Below, piece after piece: positions 1 to 15,000 of a DNA stretch of 64,000 nt; the stretch's first letter is position 1; every line of letters begins with the position of its first letter. The position numbers and the translations under genes were made by a program. This DNA comes from Terebella lapidaria (taxonomy: Eukaryota; Annelida; Polychaeta; Terebellida; Terebellidae), in NCBI GenBank assembly GCA_949152475.1, contig OX424563.1, positions 5,615,001-5,679,000 on the forward strand, in the 5' to 3' direction. The notes under the pieces were generated by a model. That model was not told where the DNA came from. It made no database searches and saw nothing but the letters and a program-made list of their open reading frames with translations.

Positions 1-1
1 G

Positions 2-3000
2 ACGAACAACACAAACCCACTGCTGTCCTCTCGACCTGACACTGAAAACAACCTTGCTACTTCGCTCCACAACAATAAACCAGAGATCGACAAAAAAATC
101 TTGAACATCTCCCCTGATGGTGATACTCATAATAATATGTCCATCTCAACCTCATCCACAGGGAGTGAAATTGCTGGTTTGTAGATGTATCAATAATTCT
201 AGTATTTTTGTTATTTTTCAGTTAGTGATGCCTTGTTTTTATATCAATACTCAGGGAAACAGAGACAAATGGATAGTATTTTTGTTTTTTTTCAGTTAAT
301 GATGCCTTGTTTTTATATCAATATTCAGGAGAACAAAGACAAATGGACAGTATTTTTGTTTTATTTCAGTTAATGATGCCTTGTTTTTATATTAATATTC
401 AGGAGAACAAAGACAAATGGACAGTACACTGTACATGTAGGTTTTAATTCAAGATAGATAGGTAATATTAATGCACTTGTTGTGTATACCTGTGTACATG
501 TAGTTCCAGATCAGGACCTGAGTTGCCATGACAACAGTGCAGAAGGACCGGTGTCATCAAATGAGCCTACAGACATCGTTCACGAACAACTAAATCTGCG
601 GGATTACCAGACTGAGCTTGCGCAAAAGGCCATCAGCGGTCAGAATGTGATCATTGTTGCTCCGACTGGAAGTGGCAAAACCCACGTGGCACTGGCTATA
701 TCACAGGTAGGCCCATAACCATGATAAATCAAACAGGACAGATAACTTCTCCCATCCACTACTTGTGCTCCATACTTTCCCACATGAGGTATATCCTCAG
801 GTCTTACAATTGAGACATATAATGCTGATCGACATTCTGTATTTTATGTAGCACCACTTGCGAGAGCAGGAGCGGGGAGTGGGAAAGGTTGTGTTTTTCG
901 TGCCGACGGTGGAGCTCGTTAACCAGCAATGGAAGCTGTATCAGACATACCTCAGCGAGTTCCAGAGCTACGGAATGTCGGGCGACATACAGGATTCCCA
1001 GAAAGTTCCTCTCAGTGATCTCGTGGCCAAGTATGACATCATCCTGATGACCCCTCAAATCATGGTTGATGCTCTTCGAAATGAGACCCTGGACAGTGTT
1101 GGGGAGTTTACGCTGATGATCTTTGACGAGTGTCACCACGCGATGAAGCAGCACCCCTACAGCATGATCATGAGGTTCTACCTCGAGGAAAAACTGGCTC
1201 CGGTTGAGGAGAGAACCATCATTAGTCTGCCACAGGTCGGGTACAATAAGTTATGCATGTATTGAATACTCTGAAAACAAATATATGTACCTGTATTTAA
1301 CACATGTACATGTATGATCATGTCAAAGATGTTCTGCTGAGGGAATTCTAACATTTCGGAAGACATGTAATCGCAGTGTTGTGGTTGACAGATTATTGGT
1401 CTAACAGCCTCAGTTGGGGTTGGTAAGGCTAAGAACATGAAGCAAGCACAAGAGCACATTCTGTCGTTGTGCGGCAATCTCGACTGTGAAGATATAAGCA
1501 CTGTGGAGGCGAACAAGATACAGCTCAAAGAGTCCGTCAACAACCCAGAAGAAAGTCAGTTAATGCCAAACCAGGCACACTTCATGTTACAATTAACAGA
1601 TCTTCCCTGGGCATATGAGAGATGCAGTGCCAACTTGATATTTCATCCTTTGTTTGTAGTTTTTGAGCTTGAGGTCACAACTTGAGGTTGCAACTTTTCC
1701 TATTGTTCAATCTTGATGATCTCCTCACATCACCAGAAAACAAAACACCCCTCTTCCTCTGAACATAATATCAAGGCAACTGTGTGCAAGTTGGCCTTCC
1801 ATGTCCTACATGTCCATGCCACCTTTCATGTCATGTTTTGACCTTTGATATTGGCAATACCCACAGGGAAGGAAGAAACTCAAGGCAGGACAGAAGATCC
1901 TTTCTCTGACATTGTAAAACAGATCGTGTCCAAGATTGAGATGGTCATGAAGAAAGAAGCAGGTAGGTATCCTCCAAGATGTTGTAATAAACCTACTATA
2001 AATCGAAAGAACAACTTCTGCTTTTGTGACTGCACACGAAAAACATGTACCTTTACCAACAATAGTAATCCTTAGACAGATAGACAACACCAAACCTATC
2101 ATTGAAAGTTTGGTTACTGATACTAAGTTTCTGGAACGAATATTATTACCACAGTAATTAAATGACCTTTTGGTGAATTCACTTCCTTACAGCCCGTGTT
2201 CCACAACTTGCTGGTATTCAACAGACACTGAGCAGGTCTTCGGCCCCGGGTAGTGACCCATACACACAGTGGATCAGCAAACTCGAGAAATCCATCGCAA
2301 AAATCTACGGGCAGCATATACGCCGACCCCTGACTGCATGCATTATGCAACTCAAGGTAGTCTAGTTCGTTTTAAGAACTTGAAATAAATTCAGAACAAG
2401 ACTTGTACATGTCATTGGTTTATTGAAAATTGAAAAAATAAGATAAAGATAACAATCACCATTGCATCAAAAGCCACATAGCTTGCCGCTTGGGAGGTCC
2501 AGGGCTTGAGTTGTGTCTATGGATGTCTTGTAAACATGGTCAATGGATGTTAATTTGATGTCTTGCACATGTTCCTAAATATGAGCAAAACTATGCTATT
2601 GACGCAGGCAGTTCATTTACTGTCATCACGAGAAAGATAACTGTATGGTATTGTTTTGAAGTTCTACCAAATGGATAATTTACATTATACTCTGATTTTT
2701 AGGTTACCGGACCTTTGGTCCGATAACCTATTGGCATGGCGTTGCGTCCGTCGTCCGTCCGTCCGTCCGTCCGTCCGTCCGTCTAGCCGTCCGTCCGTCC
2801 GTCCGTCCGGCGTTAACATTTTTATCTTTAAAGTTAACGATCGAATCTTTCTGAAATTTTGCACAAAAATGCCTAAAAATATAAAAGATTCCCCTCATAT
2901 ACCTCTGTGATATGTATAAGTTTGGTTGCCCTAAATCTGCCGGTTTTCGTGTGGCGGCCATTTTGAATTTTTGGCGGGTCGGCGAAAAAATTTTTTTTCG

Positions 3001-6000
3001 CCCCAGATCGCATTACTATCCATTTTGGGCCATTTCTAGAGCAAAAAAAAATTTTCACCCTTTGAAAAAAATTTTGGACTTAGAAAATTTTCGGCACTTT
3101 TTCCCTTCATAATGGGAGCTGTCCGGACTGTACTCATAGAACGCTTGAAGATAGAGCTTAGAAATTGGCACTTTCAAATGGGAAGTCATATATGGCGACT
3201 TGTGTGGTGACCTTGAATTTGACCTTGGATGACCTTGAAAGGTCAAAACAGCCATTTTGGGGTCAAAAAATGCCCAGATTTGCCTTTGTAGATGAAATGC
3301 TTGCAGATAGAGCTCCTGTTTGCATTATGAACATATAGGAAGACATATATGGCACAACTAATGATAACCTTGAACTTGACGTCAGATGACCTTGAGTGCC
3401 AAATGTCTGACTTGGAATGTGTAAATTGACCTGAGCGGCCTAAACGATTCCACCCAACATATAGAATATCAAATGCCGCACACATACATGTAATGGTTAC
3501 ATCGAAGTTCATACGGATGACCTTGATTGGTAAATCCCAAGGTCATATGTTTACACTGCGAACCTTGATTGGTAAATCTCAAGGTCTGTTACCTGCCAAT
3601 GCTGCCATGGCCAAACCAAAATTGTCCGGTAACCTATCTTAGCCTTTGGGCTAATTTTTCTAACTCGTTTACACTGTTTTTCGCTGATATTTTTGCGATG
3701 CTAAATGGTATCATTCTATAATTTGGCATACTTCATCTGGGAGTCATACGGCAAATATGCACCAAATTTCAGATTTCTATCGCGAAAATCGAAAAAGTTG
3801 GCAATCTACCTCAATGTTAAATTTAGCCCTGCCATTTATTTTCTGAGTTCGCACACAATTTTGTGCATTTGCTCGGTTTTATAGCGGTATAATCTTTTAA
3901 AACAAACATGTTTGTGTAGAATACATCCCAATGTGTCTTCTCGTCCCAAATTACAAAAATACTTTGAATTCTGGTGGATGTAAACAAGACTAAATCCTCG
4001 AAAATGCTCATATTCGCAAGATCCCGTTTTCGCCTGAAATTTAACATTGTGGTAGATTGCCAACTTCTTCAATTTTTGCGATAGGAGTCTGAAATTTAAT
4101 AGAAAATTGCCGTTTGACTCATGGGTGAAATATGCGAAGTTATAGAAAGATAGCATTCAGCATGGCAAAATTATCGTCAAAAAACGGTGTAAACAAGTTA
4201 AAAAAATCAGAGTATACATGAGTCAAATGCTTCCATGTTTATCAGTGAATACTGCATACCGTTATACATCACTGGTGTCTTACTGGTGTACAATGTAATT
4301 GATCTCTTCCAAGCTATAGACAAAACGACTGTTACATGTTTATTATCAGGTCTACCATGATGCCTTGAAAATCAATGCAGACTGCAGAACAAAGGATGCT
4401 GTGGAATATCTTCAAAAACAGCTGAAAGAAATTCATATACCTTACAAGGATAGAACAGATGAGTATCTGGAGCAACTCCTCAAAGGTCAGTATCATCACT
4501 CGGAACTTGATCAGTCTGTCTGTTGTTATATGGATGCATACATGTAAAATATTTTTTTTCCATTTTCTAATAATAGAAAAGATAGCAACATTGGAACAAA
4601 TAAGCAAGGACAGGAGGTACGACAATCCCAAGCTCAACAAACTGGGACAGCTGATCCTGGAACATGAGAAGAACAGTGAGAACATGCGAGTGATCATTTT
4701 CTGCAAGACGAGAGCACTGACTATAGCTCTACAGAACTGGATGAAAGAGACACCAGGCCTCAAACACCTCAACCCCAGTCGCGTTGTCGGAGGAACATCA
4801 GCCGCAAAGGGAGGTGGGTTCCACATGCTTCGTGATATAATATTATTATGTTGTACCTGTATATTGTAACAATAATACCATTATCATTAGGCATCCCGAT
4901 TGAAATTTTTTTTTTTTTTTTTTTTTTAGGTTACCGGACCTTTGGTCCGATAACCTATTGGCATGGCGTTGCGTCCGGCGTCGTCGTCGTCGTCCGTCAA
5001 CAATTTTATCTTTAAAGTTTAAGATCGAATTTTTCTTAAATTTTGCACAAAAATGCCTAAAAATATTTCGAGAGGGAGGTATTTTTTAGTTTTTTGATTT
5101 TCGCATTTTTTTCAAAATGGCGGCCGTTTTCGACGAAAAATGCCTGATTTTGGACTTTGGCGGCCATTTTCTCAAAATCTGTTCAGTAACGTTTTTTTTA
5201 TTGATGCATAACACTCCTCATATGTACCCCTGTGACATGTATAAATTTCGTTGCCCTTGAATCGCTCGAAGTGGGCCATTTTGGGCCCAAACTCGGCCCA
5301 AATGGGACTTTCCCATGTTAAATTCTCCTATGCTTTATAATGGGACACATTAAAGCCTAATATCTCACTTAATATTGAGATTAGAGACTAGGAATGAATT
5401 GTGGACATATAGGAAATGATATATGCTGAATATTCTCGTGACCTTGAATTTGACCTTTGACCTCATTTTCAAGGTCACAGGACAAAATGACTAATATCTC
5501 GCTTATTATCGACTTTACAGCTTAGGAATCAATTGTGAACATATAGGAAATGATATATGCTGAATATTCTCGTGACCTTGACTTTGACCTTTGACCTCAT
5601 TTTCAAGGTCACATGACAAAATGGCTAATATCTCGCTTATTATCGACTTTACAGTTTAGGAATCAATTGTGAACATATAGGAAATGATATATGCTGAATA
5701 TTCTCGGGACCTTGAATTTGACCTTTGACCTCATTTCCAAGGTCACAGGACAAAATTGCTAATATCTCGCTTATTATCGACTTTACAGCTTAGGAATCAA
5801 TTGTGAACATATAGGAAATGATATATGCTGAATATTCTCGTGACCTTGAATTTGACCTTTGACCTCATTTTCAAGGTCACAGGACAAAATGGCCAATATC
5901 TTGCTTATTAGCGACTTTACAGCTTAGGAATCAATTGTGAACATATAGGAAATGATATATGCTGAAAATTCTCATGACCCTGAATTTGACCTTTGATTTC

Positions 6001-9000
6001 ATTTTCAAGGTCACATGACAAATTGGCTAATATCTTGCTTATTATCGACTTTACAGCTTAGGAATCAATTGTGAACATATAGGAAATGATATATGCTGAA
6101 AATTCTCATGACCCTGAATTTGACCTTTGACCTCATTTTCAAGGTCACATGACAAAATGGCTAATATCTTGCTTATTATCGACTTTACAACTTCGGAATC
6201 AATTGTGAACATATAGGAAATGATATATGCTGAATATTCTCATGACCTTGAATTTGACCTTTGACCTCATTTCCAAGGTCACAGGACAAAATTGCTAATA
6301 TCTCACCTATTATCGACTTTACAGCTTAGGAATCAATTGTGAACATATAGGAAATGATATATGCTGAATATTCTCGTGACCTTGAAATTGACCTTTGACC
6401 TCATTTTCAAGGTCACAGGACAAAATGGCCAATATCTTGCTTCTTAGCGACTTTACAGCTTAGGAATCAATTGTGAACATATTGGAAATGATATATGCTG
6501 AATATTCTAGTGACCTTGAATTTGACTTTTACCTCATTTTCAAGGTCAACAGGACAAAATGGCTAATATCTTGCTTATTATCGACTTTACAGCTTAGGAA
6601 TCAATTGTGAACATATAGGAAATGATATATGCTGAATATTCTAGTGACCTTGAATTTGACTTTTGACCTCATTTTCAAGGTCAACAGGACAAAATGGCTA
6701 ATATCTTGCTTATTATCGACTTTACAGCTTAGGAATCAATTGTGAACATATAGGAAATGATATATTCTGAATATTTTAATGATATTGAATTTGACCTTTG
6801 ACCTAAATTTCAAGGTCAGTCATTTTATTTTCAAAGTCAGATTGCAAAATGGCTTATATCTCGCTTATTATCAAATTTACAGCTTAGGGGTCCATAGTGA
6901 ACATATAGGAAATGATGTATGCTGAATAGTTTGGTGATCTAGAATTTAACCTTTGATCCCATTTTCACAGTTAGAGATATGGCGATTTCAGTGGTCACCT
7001 TGAATTTGACCTTCAACTTTCTCGGCTTAACTCTGTATATTTCTCCGGTAACCTTTCTAGCCCATTGGGCTAATTTTTTTTCTTCTTCCGCCGTTTGGTT
7101 TCCGGATCATAACTCTTGAACGCCTTGATCTATTTTTCTGAAATTTTCACAGCTCATCCGAAATACTTTGCTCCTAACCCCTATTGTTTTTCGTCGAGAT
7201 CCGAAATCCAAGATGGCCGCCAGCGGCCATGTTGTAAAAAAAAATCGGGCGATTCCTGTCAATGTCATAATTTGATTCAGGCAATTTCCAGGGTAAAAAA
7301 AATTTTTGGGTATATTTTTTTTTCAGGTTACCGGACCTTTGGTCCGATAACCTATTGGCATGGCGTTGCGTCCGGCCGTCTAGACGTCCGTCCGTCCGGC
7401 GTTAACATTTTTATCTTTAAAGTTAACGATCGAATCTTTCTGAAATTTTGCACAAAAATGCCTAAAAATATTTTGAGAAAGAGGTATTTTTTTGTTTTTT
7501 GATTTTCGCATTTTTTTCAAAATGGCGGCCGTTTTTGTCGAAAAACGCTCAATTTTGGACTTTGACGGCCATTTTCTCGAAAACTGTCTGATCAGTTTTG
7601 AGTTTTAGGTTTCAAAAGATTCCCCTCATATACCTCTGTGATATGTATAAGTTTGGTTGCCCTAAATTCGCCGGTTTCCGTGTGGCGGCCATTTTGAATT
7701 TTTGGCGGGTCGGCGAAAAAAATTTTTTTCGCCCCAAATCGCATTACTATCCATTTTGGGCCATTTCTAGGCAAAAAAAAATGTTCACCCTTTAAAAAAA
7801 AATTTGGACTTAGAAAATTTTCGGCACTTTTTTCCTCTGATATACCTCTGTGACGTGTATAAGTTTTTGTTGCCCTTGTATCGCCGATCTCTGTGTGGCG
7901 GCCATTTTGAATTTTTGACGAGTAGGCAAAAAAAAAATTTTCGCCCTAAATCGCATTACTATCCATTTTGGGCCATTTCTAGGCAAAAAAAAATTTCACC
8001 CTTTGAAAATAATTTTGGACTTCGAAAATTTTCGGCAGTTTTTCCCTTCATAATGGGAGCTGTCAGGACTGTACTCATAAAACACTTGAAAATAGAGCTT
8101 AGAAATTGGCACTTTCAAATGGGAAGTCATATATGGCGACTTGTGTGGTGACCTTGAATTTGACCTTCAATGACCTTGAAAGGTCAAAACAGCCATTTTG
8201 GGGTCAAAAAATGCCCAGATTTGCCTCTATAGATGAAATGCTTGCAGACAGAGCTCATGTTTGCATTATCATGATTATGAACATATAGGAAGACATATAT
8301 GGCACAACTAATGATGACCTTGAACTTGACGTCAGATGACCTTGAGTGCCAAATGTCTGACTCGGAATGTGTAAATTTACCTGAGTGGCCTAAACTATTC
8401 CACCCAGATATATCTTTGTATTATGAACATATAGAATATCAAATGCCGCACACATACATGTAATGGTGACATCGAAGTTCACACGGATGACTTGATTGGT
8501 AAATCTCAAGGTCTGTTACCTGCCAATGCTGCCATGGCCAAACCAAAATTGTCCGGTAACCTATCGTAGCCTTTGGGCTAATTTATTGGAATTTGTCCCT
8601 CGCCTGCACCCAGGCAGATGCTGGCTCTCCATGCAGCCAGATACTTAAGCTTGGTCAGTCATGCAGTCAATACTGTAACTGAGCCATGCTACTGTATTCA
8701 CAGACTGCAGCCTGCATGTTCAGCATGAGGCTATGCTCTGCCCTCTCAGTCAGTGCAGTATATGAGAGCCCTGCTCAGTCATGCCTTACAAGATCAGCCA
8801 GTCTGTCCAGCACAGCAATAGGCTCCGCCCTTCTCAGCCAGCCCTGTTCAGTCATGCCTTACAAGATCAGCCAGTCTGTCCAGCACAGCAATAGGCTCCG
8901 CCCCTCTCAGCCAGCCCTGCTCAGTCATGCCTGACAAGTGATACAGCAGTAATGTCCAACATGACCCTAGGCTCATATCCATGCATAATCGCCACTCCCC

Positions 9001-12000
9001 CCTCCAAAGCCTGGTTTACTAGTGTGTGTACATGGTAAAAGAATGAAGTTCCACCCCACAGAAAACAATAGTTGGTTAATAAGCCAACACACATGACACA
9101 ACATGCTTGTGGAATGATTTGCCCTGTCTACATTTATATTGTACAAACATGTATTGTTTGAATGTATTTATGTCCACACTTTGACCTCTATAATAAACAC
9201 TTTGGGTAATCTTACTTGGCTTTCAAATAAGAGGGAAAATCGTGCCATTAAATTTTTTAATGGCAAACTCTCTTAAACTGGTTGTTCTATGCCCCTCAGT
9301 CAACAGTCATTCATAAAAGTTTCTTGACGAAACTTGACTGTGTCAGTGGTCACTGAGAAATCTTTCTTGACGAAGCTGTTCCACCGGAACCGCCATTACC
9401 TTTGTCCCTGGTTTTGGCGCCAGTTCAAAGGATCTTGCTAGGCTTTCAAATTTGGAGTTTTCACTCTTTCTCTTGGAATACGAACGTTTTTCCAACGGAT
9501 TTCTTCACAGTCTAGTGTACTTCGTACAGCTACTGTAGTTTTAGAGTAGTTTAGTTTAGTTTCGGTTGAGGAACTGGTAATTTCCTCGAGTGTTACTTAG
9601 TTTCCTCAATTATCGCCCGCCCCCATTATTTCATGTTGGAATTTTCCAGATGAAGTGCGCGGGTTGTAAGCAGTTTTTGCCGAAATGGGAGCTGCACGTT
9701 TCCTGCTGGATGTGCAGATCTTTGTGTCGGCCAACGGCGACTTGTGGTCTGTGTGGGAGTTGGTCGGTCGACGAGTGGTCGGACTACTTGCGTGGTCTTA
9801 GAGCCGTTCAACAAGAAAGGATGAGTAAACCTCTCCCGCCCTTTCCAAGTCCCTCGGCTAGTTCTAGCGCTAGGTCTAGACATAAACAGGCCATACAGAA
9901 GCGTGAGGAGCAGGATTTATCTTTGCTGCATTTGATTTCTGCTGTGAGTAATGATTTATGCTCTTCTTTCAGCCTTCCTCGGTTCCCGGGACCCGGCTTG
10001 CCGGATCCCGGGAACCAGTACTACCGCGGTAGTACCGCGAGTTCTTCAATTCATACTTCGTGTATGACATTGGTTAACTCTAACCCTGTCCCGCCTGAGG
10101 GTAGCCGGGCAAGGGGCCGAAACATGCCCATAGACCCCGGTTACCTGGCATTGAGCTCCGTTCGGATGCGGCCTTCGGTGTCCTCTACCCGTAGGTTCAA
10201 TTCCGTCAACGTCTCAATTTGTGGACTTCAGGCGTCTGGCGCCTCGGGATACCCGTATCCCGGGGGCCGGTTTCCTGTCTTGGGTTTGCCACGTTCCTCT
10301 GGGGCGGCGGCGGCTACGGCTGTTTCCACTCTGGCTGGTTCGGTACCTACGGTTCCCGGGAGCCGTGCCTCGGTTCCCGGGAACCAGTTTCGACCTTTAT
10401 CCTCACCTCTGTTCCATGTTTCAGGGTGTGGATCCCCTAGGCCGTTATCCCAGCGGAGCTCAATGGCGGGTACGGGTTTTAGGCCCGGCTATCCTCTGTC
10501 TCCCAGGGTTATAGTTAACCAATGGCATTCGCGTCCACAAACTCGCGTTACTACTTCCATCAAATCATCTCGCAAGTCTGTGTCATTTGATTCTAACGTG
10601 AGTTTCTTCCCGCAGATTGCGGAGGATTTTGAGGGTGCGGAGGTCCCGTCATCTCCCCTCCTTCCAGGGGTTTCCAACCCCCCGGCTTCGTCGGCTCCAA
10701 TGGAATCCCAGGGGACTGCCTCTACATCTTCAGTGGATGCTACGCATTCTGCGCCTGCTGCTCCTTCGGCTTCTGCCTCTGTGGCGGCTACGTCTGTGTC
10801 ACCTTCGGCCTCGGTTTCTGCGCTGTCTGTGGCTACGGCACCGTTCCGCACTCCCTTGTCCACGACACCGGGGGTCTCCTCCCTTTTTTTGTCGCGAGGC
10901 GAGTTTCAGGCGGAGATGCAAGCCATGAGGTCTGAGTTTATGAACAGGCTGGATTCTTTCCTGGCGCGCCAGGTTTATGTCCAGCGGCTTCAGGCCCCTC
11001 CGGCGGCGTCTCCTTCTGCGGAGTCTTCGGTGGATTTGCCCTACAGCTCTCGGGAAGACGGCATTGTGCCTTTGCCGGGTCCTTCGGGTCTGGTTCGTCC
11101 CAAGCGCCTCCGTGAGGATGATCTCGGCTCCCAGGATGAGGAGGAGTCAAATAATCCTTTTAAGCGCCCGTGGGCCGATAAACTGGATTATGTCCGTAGG
11201 CTTACTGGGGAGGAGTGGCCGGATCTGGCGTCAACATCCCCACCTCCAGCCAAGCGGGCGCGCTCTTTCATGGAGCGGGATCTCCAGCAGCCCAAGGTCC
11301 CTCGTGACGCTTTGCGCTTTCCGGTAGCACCGGGTGTTCGGAACATGTTGGCAGCTAGGGTGGAGGAAACGGCGAAACGTGGCCGTCCTCAGCTTGGACT
11401 CTTGCCGGCTAAGCCTAAGATCCAGGATTTTTACTCTTCGTCAGTCCTGGATGCAGAGCCTTCCAAGCTACAGGAACAGGAGATCTTCTCTGTGCCTAAG
11501 ACTGTTTCTCTCCGGTGGAATCAGTTGACGGATTTCCAGGCTGCTTTACGTTTGAGCGTGGCCGTGGATTCATCGATGGATTGGATGGTCCATGCTCTCA
11601 CGCTGGCTACGACGTCGTGTTATGAGCAGGTCATGGACAATGAGAACCTCGATCGCTCTGAACTCGCAGATGTGCTCCATGGCTCTGTTGGACTCTTACA
11701 GTCGTTGGGAAAGGCTGTGGCGGATAAGGTTTCCCTAGATTGCACGGCCTGGTGGACATCGGAGCTTTGGCGGAGGGATTCCGTGATCCAGCGTCTGGAC
11801 TTGAAGGTCCCTGACCAGTTGCTGGCTAAGCTCCGTGGTCATCCAGTTCTCCCGGAGTCTGGGCCCGCCTCTCCTTTTCTCTTCCCTGTGGACGCTCACC
11901 TCGAGGTGGATGCCCTTAAGTCTCGTCAAGAGGAGCGGGACCGGGCCAAGGCCTCGACTGACGCTTCCCTTATGCAGTCTAAGGCTATGGAGAGATGGTC

Positions 12001-15000
12001 CCGCATGCTTTTACAGCAGAAGCAGCAGCGTAAGCGCCCACAGCAGCAGCAGCAGTCAGCTTCCTCTGGGGCTGGGTCCTCAGCGGTAGGGCGCGGTAAA
12101 GGCAAGGCCCTGGACCGGCCCTTTCGTGGGGCCCCTGCCGGCGGTCAGCGAGGGGGGCAGCGTGGACGTGGAGGTCGCGGTCGCGGACGTCCAGCTAGCC
12201 CAGCAAAGCCAGCAGGGGCTAAGAAGTCAGGTAATACCCTCATCTTCTCTCGTGGGACCCCCACGTCTGGTCGAGTCTCCAAGTTCACTCGCTCCAGTAA
12301 ATATCTTGGATATAAACGAGCCTGTCGGCGCGCGACTAGGAGGTTTTTGGCCTCGTTGGCGAGACCTAGGAGCCAGTCCTTGGATTGTCTCCACCTTGCG
12401 TCGGGGGTTCGGTCTACGGTTCGAACAGTTTCCTCCGTTGACGCTCACTCCAAGGGTTTTTTCGTTGCCTCACGACCCGGAAAGGCGTCAGGCGCTGATA
12501 GACGAGATTTCGGCCATGATTCAAAAGCGAGCGGTAGAACCAGTTTCGGGCAGCTCCCCGGGGTTTTACAGTATCCTGTTTGTAGTTCCGAAGGCTTCGG
12601 GCGGTTGGAGGCCGGTGATAGATCTTTCCGCTCTCAACCGTTATCTGCTTATTCCCACCTTCACCATGGAGACGGCGGAGGTGGTAAGGTCGGCTATGCC
12701 CTTGGGGGCTTGGGTCGTGACAATCGACCTCAAGGATGCTTATTTTCACGTGCCTATGAGGAGGTCCGTCAGAAAATACCTCAGGTTCTTTTATCAGGGC
12801 CAGGTGTGGCAGTTTCGGGCGTTGCCTTTCGGTCTGTCCACCGCCCCTTGGATCTTTACGATGTGCGTTCGGGAGCTACAGGTGTTGGCCCATCGGAACG
12901 GCATTGTGATCTACCAGTATCTCGACGATTGGTTGATCAGGCATCAGTGCCCTCAAACTTTGCTTCGTCAGGCCCAGTGGGTTGTGGATTTGTGTCAGTC
13001 CATGGGCTTCAAAATCAATCAAAAAAAGTCCGATTTATCTCCTCGTCAAGACTTCGTTTTCTTGGGGTATCGATTTCGGACTACCTCCGGTTATGTTATC
13101 CCGACGGAGGAACGTCGGTCAAAGTTATCAGAGCAGTCCCGCGGTTTCTTAACCAGGGTTCCTCAGCCAGCCTCGCGTTGGCAATCTCTGATCGGTACAT
13201 TAGCGGCGACCGAGAAGATGGTGCCTCTAGGTCGCTTGCATATGCGGTCCCTCCAGTTGCAGCTTCATGCCAACTGGTCGCAGGCAACGGGGGACATGGC
13301 CCAGTTGGTTCACGTGTCTGACCAGGTCGTTCGAGACCTGCGATGGTGGTTGGACCCGGCCAATGTGTTTCGGGGCGCTCCATTCCGTCCGCCTCCTCCC
13401 TCCAGGCATCTCTTTACGGATGCCAGTATGGAGGGATGGGGAGCTCACTGGGACGATCAAGAGATTTCGGGTCGGTGGTCTCGGTCACAACAGGACGACC
13501 ATATCAATGTGCTGGAGATCAGGGCCGTGTTTCTCGCGCTTCAGCATTGGGAGCACCAGTTCTCAGACCAGGTGGTTTTGCTCGCCACGGACAATTCAAC
13601 GGTCGTGGCTTACGTCAACAAGCAGGGCGGGACCAAGTCCATGTCCCTGTGTTTGTTGACGGTGGAGATGCTGACCTGGTGCTTCCACCACCGGATCACG
13701 CTCAGGGCCCGGCACATTCCCGGTTATATGAATGTGTGGGCCGATCGTTTGTCTCGTCGGGGCCAGATTCAGGCCACGGAGTGGTCGTTGTCTCCGGTAG
13801 TCTTCCGGGCGATCTGTCACCTGTGGGACAGGCCTGCAGTGGATCTGTTCGCCACGAGGTGGAATACCAAGCTTCCGACGTTTGTGTCCCCGATCCCAGA
13901 CGATCAAGCATGGGCGGTCGACGCGATGTCCCTGGATTGGGACGGGATGTTTCTCTATGCTTTTCCTCCTGCCATTCTCTTGGACAAGGTTCTAGCCAAG
14001 TTCAAGGCTCATCGCAGCAGGATGATTCTCATTGCCCCACAACTTCCACAGAAGTCGTGGTTCCCGGACCTTCTGGAGTTGTTGGTGGACAGCCCAGTTC
14101 CACTGCCAGACCGGTCGGATCTGTTAAAACAGCCGCGGTCAGATCGCTTCCATCAAGCCCCGGGCACGCTCAAGCTACACGCGTGGCTCTTGTCGAGCGA
14201 TGTTACCGAAAGAAGGGCTTTTCAAGAGAGGTGTCAGCTAGGATCGCCCGAACTAATCGACGATCTTCTTTGGCAGTCTACCAATCCAAGTGGACGAGAT
14301 TCTGTGCTTGGTGCCGTGGCCGGAAGGTTAGTCCTTTCAAGGTCACTGCTCCTGTGATTTCCGAGTTTCTCCTTGAGAAGTTCAAGGAGGGGAAAGCCCC
14401 CTCTACGCTCGCAGGCTATAGGACTGCGATTGCAAAAACTATCAAACCCAAAACGGGGGTTGATTTCGGTCAGGATGCAAGTTTGTCCGCTTTGTTGAAT
14501 AGTTTTGTGGTGGAGAGACCCAAGTTGAGGAATCCCGTCCCGACCTGGGATCTATCGCTCGTTCTAAATTGTCTTCTCTCTGATCCGTTTGAACCCTTGG
14601 AGAGAGCGTCGCTTAAGTTTCTTACGTTCAAGACCGTGTTCCTCCTGGCCTTAGCTTCGGGGAAGAGGAGAAGTGAGCTTCATGCTCTTGACTTTTCCAA
14701 AGTTCTTTGGAAGGAAGATGGCTCCGCGGTTACTCTCGGGGTTATCCCTTCGTTTCTGGCTAAGACTCAGCTAGCTCATACCCCGTCTATGTCCTTTTCT
14801 ATCCCGTCCCTTACCTCTTCGTTGGGGCCGGGCCTGGAGGAAGATGCTAAACTGTGTCCCGTTAGAGCCTTGCGCATCTACGTTGATCGCACGAGGGAGC
14901 TCCATGTCGGGAAACGTTTGCTTTTCGTTGCCTTTAAGAAGAATTTTTCTAAAGATATCAGACCGGCAGCGATTTCGTCCTGGGTTAAGAAATGCGTCTT

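Noticed and set aside
804..1154. Minus-strand open frame opposite an RLR exon
   Set aside because: It is a shadow of the conserved helicase exon 852-1235 and has no family resemblance of its own.
5330..6960. Regular repeats as a CRISPR array
   Set aside because: The units are contiguous homogeneous satellite copies without unique spacers, in a eukaryotic intron. The same applies to the 147-bp arrays.
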